Assembly: GCF_040782645.1 (NCBI RefSeq)
Contig: NZ_CP160403.1
Span: forward strand, 3,348,001 to 3,412,000
DNA length: 64,000 bases
Origin: Streptomyces sp. HUAS ZL42
GTDB lineage: Bacteria; Actinomycetota; Actinomycetes; Streptomycetales; Streptomycetaceae
Direction: 5' to 3'
In this document: positions 43,991 to 57,380 of the stretch, one piece after another
How positions within the stretch are numbered: the stretch's first letter is position 1
How the letters are laid out: every line of letters begins with the position of its first letter
Translations under genes and position numbers: made by a program
Notes under the pieces: model-generated
Databases searched by the model: none
Told to the model about the DNA's origin: nothing
The model's input: the letters and a program-made list of their open reading frames with translations, nothing else

Positions 43991-46900
43991 CTGTCGTCGT
44001 CGCCTCGCGGCTTGGGCTGGGGCTTGGGCGTGGGCTTGGGTGCCGGCGCCGGTTCGTCGGACGTGTCGTCGTCGGCCCTGTCCGCCACATCCTGGGCGAC
44101 AGTGACCACTCCCGCCGTGACAACCGCAGCCGCCACCAGGGCTACGGTCGCCTCGACCAGCGGTACCGCGGCGAGCAGGAAGAAGAAGTGCCCGTCGACC
44201 TCCACGTTGCTGATGGGGTTGCCGCCGGTGAAGGCGTAGCGGTTGCCGGTGAACGGGTCGGCACCGAGGTTCATGTCCGCCAGGGCGCCGTTGTACATGT
44301 CCCGGGTGGTGAAGCGGTTCAGGCCCGGGTTGTAGTCGCGGAAGCCCATGTCGTACGTGCCGGACTGGGCGTCCCAGCGCTTGGCGTTGTAGCGGTAGGA
44401 GTTGTACTCCTCCTTGGTGGGGTTGCCGGCGTCGGGCTTGTCGATGCCGGTGAACTCTGACGTGTCGTCGCTGCCGTAGGCGGTGTAGCCGTAGGTGGCC
44501 TTGGTATCGCCGTTGCCGTCGGTCAGGGTTTCGACGTCGGTGTGGCCGTTGTAGCCGTAGTAGCCGTCCTCCGTCGTGCCGTCACTGTTGTGCTTGATCT
44601 GCGACAGGCGCTCGCCCCACGGGCTGTACTGGTACGACTTGGTCAGCTGACCGGCGACTTCCTCATTCAGGACCTCTCCCGAAAGGCCGAGGTAGTTGAA
44701 GTTGGTTGTCTTGCCGTCGGCGGTCTTGGAAACGGTCCTGTCGAGCGGGTCGAAGGTATACGTGGTGGTCTTCATCGCGCCGGCGCCGTCCCGCTGCTGG
44801 GACTCCACGACATGGTCGAAGCCGTCGTACACGCTCCGCGAGACGATCTGCCCGCCGCTGGTTACGGACTCCTGACGCCCGAACGGGTCGTAGTTGAACT
44901 TGGACGTGGCCCCCGAAGTCGTCGAGGTCAGCAGCCGGTTGCGGTCGTAGGTGAACGTCGTGGACGTGCCCTTGACCGTCTGGTTGATGACATTGGCGTT
45001 GTCGTCGTGGACGTACGTCTCCGTACCCGCGCCGTTGCCGGTCTTGACCGACTTGGCGAGCCGGTCGGCCGGGTCGTAGGTGAAGTCCGTGGTGGAGTCG
45101 AGGTACGCCGCGTGGTTGTCGGCGCTCATCTTCTTGGCCACGTCCTGCGCCTTGTTGCCGTTGGCGTCGTAGGCGTAGGTATGCGACGAGACGAGGGTGC
45201 CGTTCGGCTTCTTCTCGGTCTGGGTCTTCTGCGCGCCGTCAAGGTAGTAGGTGAAGTCGACGGTGTTGCCGTTGGCCTGCGTCTCCTTCAGCATCTGGCC
45301 ACGATCGGTGTACGTGAACGACGAGACCTTGGGAGACGTGTCCGTGGCGGTCTTGCCGATCGAGACCGTCTTGACCAGCTCACGCAAGTCGTACGTGTAC
45401 TTCGAGAACTGGTCGGGGTGCGTGACCGTCTCCGGCCGGCTGTTGGCGTCGTAGGTGTAGGTGGTGGACTTCTTCTCCTGTCCTGCCAACGCCTCGGTGA
45501 TCTTCTGGACCTGGTTCAGACCGGTGTAGGCGACGGTGTAGGCGTCGATCTTCGCGCCGGGCGAGGTGTCGCCGATCGACGTCAGGTTGCCGTTGACGTC
45601 ATAGGCGTAGGTGAAGGTGTGCTTCTCCGTGTCCGTGTCGCCGGAGTTGTCGCGCACCAGCTTGACGCCGTCGGCCACGACCGCGCCGCCACTGTTCTGG
45701 AACAGCTGCAGCTTCGATGTATCGCCCTGCGTGAAGGTGTACGTCCCCAGCGCGACCCAGGTGCCGGCCCCGGTGGCCTGATTGATGGTCTTGTCCGTGG
45801 TCCCCGTGGCGTGCGTGACCGTGTACTTGGCTGTCGTCGCGGCGCCGGCGACCTGTGGGAACTTGACGTAGGCGGTGTAGCTACCGTTCTTGGGGATGTT
45901 CAGCGTCCAGGTGAACGCGTCCGTTCCTGTTCCCGCAGCATGGACCTGATGGTCATAGCCCTGCTGTCCGGCGAGGCTGCCCTTGGTCCAGGTGCCAGTG
46001 GAACTGGTGTTCTGAGTATCCGAGTTGTCGACGAGCGGAACGGCGCTGCCCACCGGCACGCCGTCGTCCGTCTTGGACTTCAGCTTGCCGTTCGGGTAGT
46101 ACGTCCAGCCCATCGTGCGGTTGAGGGAGCCGCCCGCCGACGTCAGGGTACGAGCGGTCTGCTGCCCCAGTTCGTTGTAGTCGAAGGTGGTGACGATGTC
46201 CCACGGGTCGGTCGACGACCTGGTCCAGCCGTTGTCGAAGTAGCCGTAGGTGGTGTCGTTACGAACCGTCTGGCCCTCCGACGGTGGCAGCGAGGTCTTG
46301 GAGACCCTGCCGACCTCGTCGTAGAACGTCTGGGTGTAGACGTTCGGGCTGTTGTAGCGGGCGTCACTCGGGTCGTACGGCTGGAACTGCTTGACCGGGC
46401 GGTTCAACGCGTCGTACTCGGTACGCGCGGTGAAATCGTCCGCGGTGGCCGTCGCGGTGCCCCGCGGGGTGATCACCTTGGTGGTGTTGCCGACCTGGTC
46501 GTACTCGTACTTCGTCGTGCGGTACGTGATCGAGGTGGTGCCGTCGTGCGGGACCTTGACCTCGGTCTGCTTGCCACGCTCGTCGTAGGTGATGAGCGTG
46601 GTGTTGTTCTCCGCGTCCGTCGTCGAGACCACCAGCGAGTCCTTGTCGTAGGACTGCTTCGTCGTCTTCCCGGCCGCGTCCGTGACCGTCGTCGTCCTGT
46701 GGCTGAGGTCGTAGGCGGTCTTGGTGGTGTAGTCGGTGGTGTCAGCGGTCGCGTTCTTCTTGGGGTCGATGACGGTGATGACGTTGCCCACGTTGTCGTA
46801 CTCGTACGAGAGCTTGTCACCCGCCGCGTTGACCACGGTGGTGAGCTGGTAGATCTCGTCGTAGCTGTTGGTGGTGACGTAGTCGTTCGGGTCCGCGGTG

Positions 46901-49900
46901 GTCGCGGTGCCCTTGGGTTCCGTGGTCGTCCGCAGATGACCGGTCTTGTCGTAGGTGTAGGTCGACTTCTTCTCGGGACCCGTCGGCGAGTCCTTCGGTG
47001 CGGTTGCCGAGGTGATCTGGTCGGCCGCGTCGTAGACAGCCGTGGACACCGCACCGTTCGGAGCCGTGACGGTGGTGACGTTGTCGTTGGTGTCGTACAC
47101 CGGCGCCGACGTCGTGATGAACACGCCCGCCGCCTGGTCCTTGGGCACCGTGGAGACCAGCGGGCGTCCGTACGTGTCGTACGTCTGCGTGGTCTTCTTG
47201 CCGAGCGCGTCGGTGACCTCGGTGACCTGCCCCCGGTCGTCGTAGACGAAGGAGGTCGTCCTGTCCAGCGCGTCGGTGATCTTCTCCGGGTAGCCGGTGG
47301 GCCGAATTGGCTGTTCGTGGTCGGGTTGCCGTTGGCGTCGGTCGCCTTCGTCAACTGGCCGTAGGAGTCGTACTCGTACGACGTGGTGTAGTCACCCGCC
47401 GTCGTCGTCGCGACACCCTTGGGGTCGGTGACCGTCTTCAGGTTGCCGAAGGTGTCGTAGCCGAACTGCCAGGCGCGGCCCTCCGGGGAGGTCTTGCGGA
47501 ACAGGTCCGCCGAGAAGCCGTCAGCCCGGGTCTGGTACTCGTACTTCGACGCGTTGGCCGGCCACTTGGTGGTGTCCGTCACGCAGGTGGCCGTCTGGTC
47601 CGGTACGCCCGTCTTGTTGTTCTCCGCGTCCCGCTGCCAGAGCGGGTAGCCCGTCTTCTGGTCGAAGCAGTACGCGGTCTTGGCGCCGTTGGCCTCCTCG
47701 AGATAGGTGACGTTGTTGTCCGCGTCCCAGCTCATCTTCGTGGTCTGGGACTTGGCGTTGGTGGTCTGGACCGGGCGGCCGAAGTCGTCCGTGACGTTCT
47801 TCGTGACGCGCGTCTCGGCATCCGTGACCGTGGTGTCGGTGAACTTCGTGTTCGCCGTGTTCGCGGCGTACGTGAAGCCCGTGGTGCCGTTCAGGCGGTC
47901 CGTGATGGTCTTCGTCCACCAGTGGTACTTCGGGTCGTCACCGGTCTGCGGCGCGTAGTACGCCAGCTGGGTGCCGTTGCCGCGCGGGTCGGTGGCCTTG
48001 ACCAGCTTGACGTTCTTGTTGCCCTGGGTGGCGTCGTAGGTGAACTTGAACACCTTGGGCTGGGCGGAGCCGTCACCGTCGGTGAACTGACCCAGCAGGC
48101 CCTCGACCGTGTAGTAGAAGGAGATCTTGCGGACCGGCAGGCCCGGGACGGACCCGGAGATGTCCGTGATCGACTTCACGTGGTCGTAGATGTCGGGGTC
48201 GGTCAGGCTGGTGCCGCCGACCTTGGCGCCGGTGGCGTCGATGTAGTCGTAGGTGGCGTCACCCTTGTTGTAGTAGTCGACCGTCAGGGACTGGCGGCCC
48301 GCCGGGTCGGTGATGTACTTGAGGAACTTGGTCGGCTTGTTGCGGGACTTGCGCTCCTCGTACGTGTACGTCTGCGTGTTGCCGTTCTTGTCCACGACCG
48401 AGGTCAGGTAACCGTCGCAGCCGAACAGGAAGCGGGTGCCGTCCGGGCGCATGAGCGTCCAGGCGTCCGGGACCGGGTCCTTGGTCGGGGTGCAGTCCAG
48501 GCCCGTCTTCATGGTGATGCGGTAGTGGACGCCCGCGGGGGCCTTCCAGGTGCCGTCGGCCTGCTTGGTGAAGACGTGCGTGGTGCCGTCTCCGTCCGGG
48601 AGGCGGATCTCGGTGGCGTTGGCGTTGGGGTTGGGGTGGAAGTCCAGCGCCGCGCCGAGGCGGATCGGGCCCGCCAGCTGTGCGGACCAGCCCGCACCCG
48701 TGACCTTGTCACTGGTGTCGAGCGAGTTGTACGCGAAACGCGCGAACGTGTTCAGGCCCCGGCCGGGGTTGCTGAACGCGTTGTAGGACCAGACGCTGTT
48801 GCCGGAGGCCAGGTTGTTCATCACCGTCGACCCGGCACCGGTGTTCTTGCCGGTGTAGGAGTAGAACTTCTCCAGGCCGAGGGTGTTGGAGGTCGGGTCC
48901 TCGACCGCCACGTTCTGTTTCAGCGAGGGGATGGCGCCGGTTCCGGCGGACAGCCAGCTGCCGTCGGAGACCTTCTTGACGTCCCAGCCGAGCACGTACT
49001 CGGTGCGCTTGTTGCCGGAGTCGGAGTTGATCGGCGTCTTGACCTGCGCCTGGATCGTCGCCGACTGACCGGGCGACAGGGCCGGGATGGCAGTGGACAA
49101 CTGGTTGCCGCCGTTCGTCACGTCCGTGCCGTCGGGCAGCTTCCAGGTGTACGACAGCACCCGCTCACCCGTGGCCCAGGCGCTCGCCGTGGTGTTGGTG
49201 ACCGTGAACTGGACGGTGTAGGTCGAGTTCGGGGTCATACGGGCCGGCGTCTGCGGCGCGTAGTAGGTGTCCTCGGTCGTGGAGTCGACGTAGATCACGC
49301 GCAGCAGCGGGCCGATCTGCTGGTCGGCGGCCTCCGAGGCGAGGAACACCGTCTGCTCCTGCGGACCGGTGGATGTCTCGTCCTTCAGCTTGACCATCGC
49401 GCCCTTGTTGGAGGTGGGGGTGCGGGTCCAGCCCTGGGTCAGGCTGGTGGCGTCCCACCAGTGCCGGCCCACGTCCGAGACGGACGCGACGGTGTCGGAG
49501 ACGGTCGAGGAGAAGTCGCCGCCCGCAGTCGTCCACGCGGTGCCGGTGGCGGCGCTGTTCCAGGTGGCCTGGGTCTCGGTGAAGTCCCGGGTCAGGCCGT
49601 GCAGTTCGTAGATCGCGCCGTTGGTCTTGGTGGTGGTCTCAGCGCCCCACATGAACAGCCGCGACTCCAGCACCGTGGCCGTGGTCGGGATGGCGGTGGT
49701 GGGGAACTTCATCACCGCACGCGTTTTCTCCGTGGTGCTGGTGGGCGTGTTGTTGCCCACGCTGAGCCACTTCTGCGCGACGCCGTCCTTGCTGACGGTG
49801 TCCAGGTTGGTGGTGGGTGTCGCCGACGACAGGGTGGTGTCGGTGACACCGGGCGCGGTGCCCTGGATCAGCCGCATGGTGCGGCCGGCCTTGGGGATGC

Positions 49901-52136
49901 CTACGGTGCGGGTCGGCGAGCCGAGCAGTTGCCCGTCCTTGGTCTTGACGGCCAGCTGGTAGTAGTACGACTTGCCGATCTCCACCGAGGAGGAGTCCGG
50001 CGTAGGTACGGCGGTGGTGTCGGTGTAGGCCGTCGCGCTCTTGTCGATCGGCGCGACGAGGGTGGCCGCGGACGGGGTGAACGCCTGCTGCGTGGACCGG
50101 TGCAGCTGGTACTCGGCGATGTCCAGGTTCGGGTCACCGGTGGTGTTGGAGTAGGCCTTCCAGCTCAGCTCCGGGCCCGTGCCGTGCACGACGGTCGGCG
50201 AGTCCAGCGTGGTGCCGACCTTGCCGTACGTCACCGTCAGCCGCGGAATGGTGGACGTCTCGCCGCCGTAGTCGCCGTCACCGGCCTCGTAGCGCGGGCC
50301 GCCCAGGGGAGCGGTCGACTCGTTCGTCGCCTTGAGCACGAACCCGTTGTTGGCCGAGGTGCCGTCCAGCCACTGCTGCACGGTGTCGGTCACCGGGAAC
50401 CTGTGCCACTGGCTGTACTCGCCCTTGTTCTTCACGATGGACGCCGGGTTCACCCAGCGCACCGCGTCCGCGATCACCGCGGTCGTGGCGTCCGTGTCCC
50501 CCAGGACGACCTTGCCGGCCGTGCCCTTGTCGAAGTCGATCTGCGCGCCGCCGTTCAGCGACGCCCACACGCCGCCGGAGCCGGCCGTCTGATCCACCGT
50601 GTAGGTGGCCGTACCGTCCTGCCCGGTCACCGTGTAGGGGGCCGCCGTGGACCGGTCGGTGTACTGCACGTAGTGCGCGTCCACCCGGTAGGAAGCCGTC
50701 TCCGGCAACCTGGGCTGCCAGGTGTAGGTGTCTGTGGTGATCGAGTCCTTGTTGTACAGGTAGTCGCCGTCGATCCCGTACGTCTGCGAGCCGGCCTTCC
50801 ACGTGCCGACCGCCGCGGTCGTGCCCGCGTCGCCGTCGTCGACCTGCACGCTCGTGCCGGACAGCTCACCCACGAGCGCGCTGGTCCTGTCCCAGGTCGC
50901 CGACAGCTCGTCCCAGGTGCCGGTCGCCCGGTAGGCGCCGATGGTGACGTCGTTGGCACCCGTGGTGTGCGCCTGGTCGAAGTACATCTCCAGCCGCGCC
51001 GAGTCGATGCTCGTGCCCGACGGGATCTCGTCCAGAGGGAACTTGATCAGTGAGCGGGCGTTCGCCGTGCTCGAGGTGCGGCCCGCCGACAGCTTCCAGG
51101 AGCTGTTGAAGTTCGTCGTCGGCTGGTCCGACAGGACCATGACATCCTGGGATGCCGACGGCGACGGCGCGATCGTGATCGTCGGGTCGATCACCACCGG
51201 GTACTGCCGGTCCTTCGACGCCAGCCAGTTCGCGTCCGGCGTCACCGTCAGCTTCCAGGACTTGCCGTCCCGGGTCAGCTTCTGCGTGACCTTGGTGCTG
51301 TAGGTCTTGCCGAAGACGGAGGCGTCCGCCTTCTTCGCGTCCGTCATGTACGGCGCCGGAATCACCAGCTCGGGCGTGTTCGGCAGCGCACCGTACAACG
51401 CGATCGAACCGTCCTCGCGCGCTTTCGGCACCAGCCCGTCGGTGTCCAGGGTGAAGGTGAACTTCACGGGCCCGTCCGGGCGTTCGCCCAGGACGATGTT
51501 CTCCTTCACCCGGCCCGGACCGACCACGTACTCCAGGTCCGCGCCGTGCACCACGTCCTTGTACGTGACCGTGGAGCCCTTGGTGGTCGGCGTCAGAGCC
51601 CTGCCCACGCCGTCGAGGCCCAGGGTGACCGCACGGCCGTCCGGCGACGCGAAGCGCACCAGACGGTCGGCGTCCTCGCCGAACCAACTCCGCCCGTTGT
51701 TCGTCGTGTTGGCGAACTCGAAGCCGTTCGCGCTCGACGGGCGGACCGTCGTGTCGATGGACTTCCAGGCCGCCTTCCGGCCGGTGCCCGAGCGGTAGGA
51801 GGTCGGCACCGCCGACAACTCCGCCTCGACCCGGCCGTCGGAGAGCTGCCAGAAGCGGGCGTTCGCCGTGCGCCTGCCCGTCAGCTCTCTGACCCGCTTC
51901 GCCTGTGGCTCTGCCTTGCCCTTCGGCAGCTTCTGCCGGTCGGCTATCTCCAGTTCGTCGTGCGACGGAGGCTTTTCGCGTTCGTTGCCATCATCCGCGA
52001 ACCAGCCCTTAACGGTGTCGACAATTCCCTTGCCGTCATCGTCGTCAGGCGCCGCATAAGCGACCTGGGGAAGCGCGGTACTTGTCACCGCTGCCACCAC
52101 CAGGCACGCCACAAGCCTGCCCAGTCTGGGTTTCAC
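43408..52136 (-). CDS. exported Rhs/YD-repeat polymorphic toxin, one frameshift
   Basis: About 2909 codons if one base is restored at 47299-47301, where GGG interrupts the frame and a fourth G would rejoin it. GTG start at 52136 (AGGAAAGG upstream); signal peptide ending ALPQVAYAAPD. Order: DNRLRE-like domain (about 320-440), golvesin/xly-like domain (445-560), second DNRLRE (770-900), Ig-like region (960-1080), YD repeats (from about 1240), a second golvesin-like domain within them, RHS core (about 2555-2625, GLNRFTTRD), a hydrophobic segment (about 2650-2680), linker and C-terminal nuclease. The frameshift may be real or a sequencing error. Confidence 0.9.
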
Positions 52137-52419
52137 GCCAAACCTTTCCTTGTACGCCGTGTCATAAACATGCCGCTGAGAACGCGTCCCACCTGCGGGA
52201 AGGCAGGTCATGGGGAGCGGCGCCGGGTTTCTAGTCGCATCGATGACACGAAGTCAAGTGCCCTGACATTACGGTCACTTGACTCACTTTGCCGACACTT
52301 CAGATCGAATCAATGCAACCGAATGTCCGTTATTTCCGCACGCTGGACTTCGGCTCACCGCATCATGTAAAACCGCCGAGTTCGATCCCGAGCACTCTTC
52401 ATTTCGAGGGCGATAATTC

Positions 52420-52956
52420 ATGGACGGAAAGACACGGGACACTTCGTCGGAACTCCATGCGGAAACCCCCGCGGAAGCCCGGGAATCGGAGCAGTCCGAT
52501 CCCGAACCGGCCCACACGCCGTCACACCCCCGAAGCGCGGACCGCGCAGGCCTGGTCGTGGCCGCCGCGGTGCTGGCCGTGTGCGGCGGACTTGTCCTCT
52601 ACGGCGTGTTCGACACGGGCCAGGCTGACGCCAAGCCGGAACGCCGCACCCCCGCCGCGGCGGTGACGTACGAAGTGACCGGCCAGGGCACCGCCGACAT
52701 CACCTACCAGGCCCGCAGCGAAACCGGCCGGGCCGTCGTCGTCAAAGCGGCCGGACTGCCGTGGCGCAAGACCGTGGACGTCCCACTCGGCAAGGAGCCG
52801 ATCGTGAGCATCGTCCTCGGAGAGAAGGGCGGCCAGGCCCGCTGCGTTCTCGCCGTCCGCGGCCGGCACGTCCAAAGCGCCACCGCCACCGGAGCGTTCG
52901 GCCGGGCCACGTGCTCGGGGGTGCTGCCCGCCGTGCAGGGCGGGAAGGCGGACTGA
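52420..52956 (+). CDS. MmpS-family-like membrane protein
   Basis: 178 aa, ATG at 52420 (GAGGG upstream). Acidic, disordered N-terminus, one transmembrane helix (about 43-64), then a beta-sandwich with YEVTGQGTADITYQ, LPWRKTVDVP and a Cys pair (QARCVLAV, GRATCSG), the pattern of MmpS proteins that assist MmpL lipid exporters. No MmpL is adjacent. The 283-nt gap upstream to the rhs start is relatively AT-rich and holds the divergent promoters. Confidence 0.8.
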   Translation: MDGKTRDTSSELHAETPAEARESEQSDPEPAHTPSHPRSADRAGLVVAAAVLAVCGGLVLYGVFDTGQADAKPERRTPAAAVTYEVTGQGTADITYQARSETGRAVVVKAAGLPWRKTVDVPLGKEPIVSIVLGEKGGQARCVLAVRGRHVQSATATGAFGRATCSGVLPAVQGGKAD

Positions 52957-53118
52957 GCCTTCCGCCCGATTGGCCCGAATCATTCCGCCGGTCGCCCCCA
53001 AGCACCCAACTGCGGTATAACCGGGCCGGTTTCGCGGAGCCCGGGCGGGCTCTGCGTGATGTGGCGCCCACTGCGCCCTTGCCGGTCTCTGTCCTTCCAC
53101 CCGACGAAGGGTTCCTTC

Positions 53119-54075
53119 GTGCTGCCCGAATTCTCCGTGATGCCCTCCTCCCGTACCCGCAGGCTCCTCGCCGCCATGGCCGCCGGCGGAGCGCTGCTCC
53201 TCGTCTCCGGTTGCGGCAGCGCCAGGAGCGACGCCGGGGCCGAGCAGGTCGCGGCGGACGCGAGCGGCGCCTCCGCCGCGTCGAGCGGCACCGCGAGTGC
53301 GAGCCCGAGCTCGTCCGCCTCCGCCTCGCCGTCCAAGTCCGCCAAGCCCGGCGGCAGCGCTTCGCCGAGCGCGAGCGCGTCCGGTGCCGGCGCCTCCGCG
53401 CAGAGCGGCAGCGGTACGAGCTCCGCGTCGGGTTCGGGATCCGGGAGCACCGAGCAGCAGAGCTCGGGCGGCAGCAGCACTCCGGACTTCCCCGTTCCCG
53501 TCGAGGTCGGCACCGCCACCCAGGTCATCACGGTCAAGGCGAGCGGCTCGTACGCCACCGTCACCGCCTGGGCCAAGGGCTCCTCCGGCTGGAAGGCTCA
53601 GTTCAGCACGGCCTCCGGGCGGGTCGGATCCAACGGCGTGGTCGACGGGTCGACCAGGCGGCAGGGCACCTGGACGACGCCCTCCGGGACGTACACGCTC
53701 ACCGAGGGATTCGGAGTGGAGGCGGGTGGTACGAGCATGCCGTACCACGTCGTGACCAGCACCGACTGGTGGGTGGAGGACCCCGAGTCGAAGTACTACA
53801 ACTCGATGCACGGCGAGGCAGGCGCGGACTTCCCGCTCACCGAGTCCGGGGACCGCGGCAGCGAGCACCTGATCGACCACCCCACCCAGTACGCCAAGGC
53901 CCTCGTCATCGACTTCAACCGCTGGCCCGCCACGCCCGGCCGCGGTGCCGGAATCTTCCTGCACGTCAACGGCTCGGGCGCCACGGCCGGATGCGTGTCC
54001 GTGCCGCGCGCCACGATGGACCGGATCATGTCCTGGATCCGGCCCGGCGCCCACCCGCGCATCGCCATCGGCTGA
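53119..54075 (+). CDS. L,D-transpeptidase-like lipoprotein
   Basis: 318 aa from GTG at 53119 (GAAGGG 7 nt upstream). Lipobox VSGC; an about 110-residue Ser/Ala/Gly/Pro linker follows. The catalytic domain has FLHVNGSGATAGCVSV with Cys292 and His282, an YkuD/ErfK-type active site; the family acts on peptidoglycan peptides. The ending PRIAIG is usual for the group. Probably anchored on the outer face of the membrane. Confidence 0.88.
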   Translation: MLPEFSVMPSSRTRRLLAAMAAGGALLLVSGCGSARSDAGAEQVAADASGASAASSGTASASPSSSASASPSKSAKPGGSASPSASASGAGASAQSGSGTSSASGSGSGSTEQQSSGGSSTPDFPVPVEVGTATQVITVKASGSYATVTAWAKGSSGWKAQFSTASGRVGSNGVVDGSTRRQGTWTTPSGTYTLTEGFGVEAGGTSMPYHVVTSTDWWVEDPESKYYNSMHGEAGADFPLTESGDRGSEHLIDHPTQYAKALVIDFNRWPATPGRGAGIFLHVNGSGATAGCVSVPRATMDRIMSWIRPGAHPRIAIG

Positions 54076-54117
54076 TCCCGCGGTGCCGCGCGGGCCGGAG
54101 GTAATTACGCTGGCCCC

Positions 54118-54690
54118 ATGGTCAATCTGACGCGCATCTACACCAGGACCGGCGACAAGGGCACCACCGCCCTCGGTGACATGAGCCGGGTCGCCAAGAC
54201 CGATCTGCGGATCTCCGCGTACGCCGACGCCAACGAGGCGAACGCGGTGATCGGTACGGCGATCGCGCTGGGCAATCTGGACGAGGAGATCGTCAAGGTT
54301 CTCACCCGCGTGCAGAACGACCTGTTCGACGTGGGCGCGGACCTGTCGACGCCGGTGGTGGAGAACCCGGAGTTCCCGCCGCTCAGGGTCGAGCAGTTCT
54401 ACATCGACAAGCTGGAGGCGGACTGCGACCGCTTCAACGAGCGGCTGGAGAAGCTGCGCTCCTTCATCCTCCCGGGCGGCACGGCGGGCGCGGCCCTGCT
54501 CCACCAGGCCTGCACGGTCGCACGCAGGGCCGAGCGCTCGACGTGGGCGGCGCTGGAGGTACACGGCGAGGTGATGAACCCGCTCACGGCGACCTACCTG
54601 AACCGCCTGTCGGACCTGCTGTTCATCCTGGCGCGGACGGCGAACAACGAGGTCGGGGACGTGCTGTGGGTCCCGGGCGGTGAGCGCTGA
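54118..54690 (+). CDS. pduO: cob(I)alamin adenosyltransferase, PduO type
   Basis: Makes adenosylcobalamin, the cofactor of IcmA and methylmalonyl-CoA mutase. 190 aa; begins VNLTRIYTRTGDKGTTALGD (ATP-binding TRTGDKGTT), with RVQNDLFDVGADLSTP and the C-terminal RLSDLLFILARTANNEVG. TACGCT is 6 nt before ATG and there is no Shine-Dalgarno, so initiation is probably leaderless. Confidence 0.93.
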   Translation: MVNLTRIYTRTGDKGTTALGDMSRVAKTDLRISAYADANEANAVIGTAIALGNLDEEIVKVLTRVQNDLFDVGADLSTPVVENPEFPPLRVEQFYIDKLEADCDRFNERLEKLRSFILPGGTAGAALLHQACTVARRAERSTWAALEVHGEVMNPLTATYLNRLSDLLFILARTANNEVGDVLWVPGGER

Positions 54691-55043
54691 CGCCGGCGTC
54701 AACCGCGGGCGGTTCTCCCTGCGCGGCCCACCTGGCCCTGGCGCTGGGCGGTGCTGGTCGTCTCGGCCGGCTGCGAGCCGCTGCCCCGCACCCGGCCCAG
54801 GGCGGCGGCCCCTGGTCAGGCCCCGGTCATCGGCAGCGCCGCGCCGGTGCCCGACACGGTGGTCCTGGGCGGTGTCGTCACGTCGTGATGTTCACGGGCC
54901 GGCACGCCCGCCCTCGCCCTGCCGCTCGGCGCGATCCGCGGGACCGGCTGATCGGCGTGGGTGCCGGCGTGGTGGCCCTGGGCCCGCCGCCAGCGGCCGG
55001 GACGTTCGCGATCACCACGACGCCGCCGAGGCCGCCGGCTGGC

Positions 55044-55075
55044 CGCCTGCACGCCTGCACGCCTGCACGCCTGCA
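55044..55075. repeat. four-copy 8-bp tandem repeat
   Basis: CGCCTGCA repeated exactly four times, inside the decayed stretch between pduO and the chitinase. Confidence 0.8.
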
Positions 55076-55179
55076 CGCCGGGCAGACCGCGCTGTTCGCC
55101 GAGATGTTCCGCGCCGAAGCGGTCCGCCGTACGGGCGAGGCCCGCGAACTACGCGACATGGTCGCCGACCGTCTCTCCG

Positions 55180-55339
55180 CGCGCTCATCCGTCGCGAGCG
55201 GGAGGTCCGCCGCCGGGGTCGCCGAGCGCCCCAGCAGGCGGGGAGCACGGTGAAGACGCACGTCAGCCGGCTGCTCGCGAAGCCGGCGCTGGGCAGATGG
55301 GACCAAGCGGCCGTACTGGCACAGGAGTTGGGGATCTGA
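55180..55339 (+). pseudogene. remnant of a LuxR-type response-regulator HTH
   Basis: The frame ending at 55339 reads REREVRRRG and STVKTHVSRLLAKPALGRWD then QAAVLAQELGI, the tail of a NarL/FixJ HTH with the recognition helix TVKTHVSRLLAK. The upstream receiver domain is not recognisable. The stretch 54691-55357 has no other supported gene; a short frame with a lipobox-like VVSAGC at 54754-54888 lacks a start. Confidence 0.5.
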
Positions 55340-55357
55340 AGCGCCTGAGAGCCGAAC

Positions 55358-55399
55358 TGGTCCAGACCTATTGACCCGTGGTCCAGACCTTTCTATTCT
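55358..55399 (+). promoter_or_regulatory. chitinase promoter with two 12-bp direct repeats
   Basis: TGGTCCAGACCT occurs at 55358-55369 and 55379-55390, 21 bp apart. TTGACC (55371-55376), a 17-nt spacer and TATTCT (55394-55399) form a good sigma70-type promoter; the repeats lie across it. The same 12-bp repeats are known from Streptomyces chitinase promoters such as chi63, where they mediate chitin induction and glucose repression. Confidence 0.93.
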
Positions 55400-55457
55400 C
55401 GCGGCACCGTGGGCGTGAAGGCTCAGTCACGCCCCCATACTCCCGAGGAGGCGCTGC

Positions 55458-57278
<1,821 letters not shown>

Positions 57279-57341
57279 GACCGTTGAGCATCAGGCGACG
57301 TTGACGCTCCCCCAGACTTCGTCCGGGGGGGGACCCCCCAC

Positions 57342-57380
57342 ACAGCGAGTGAATGTGGCTACGCCACATTCACTCGCTGT
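57342..57380. terminator. perfect 18-bp bidirectional hairpin
   Basis: Arms 57342-57359 and 57363-57380 are perfect complements around a 3-nt loop. It terminates both chiC and the opposing DUF2550 gene, whose stop and last codons lie within it. A shorter C/G-run palindrome lies at 57308-57340. Confidence 0.9.

Noticed and set aside
44542..47364. 940-codon plus-strand frame and similar 1248-codon frame opposite the rhs gene
   Set aside because: Val/Arg/Gly-rich antisense of YD-repeat codons; no independent support.
54754..54888. Short lipoprotein-like frame with VVSAGC after pduO
   Set aside because: No start codon or ribosome site in the right place; likely chance.
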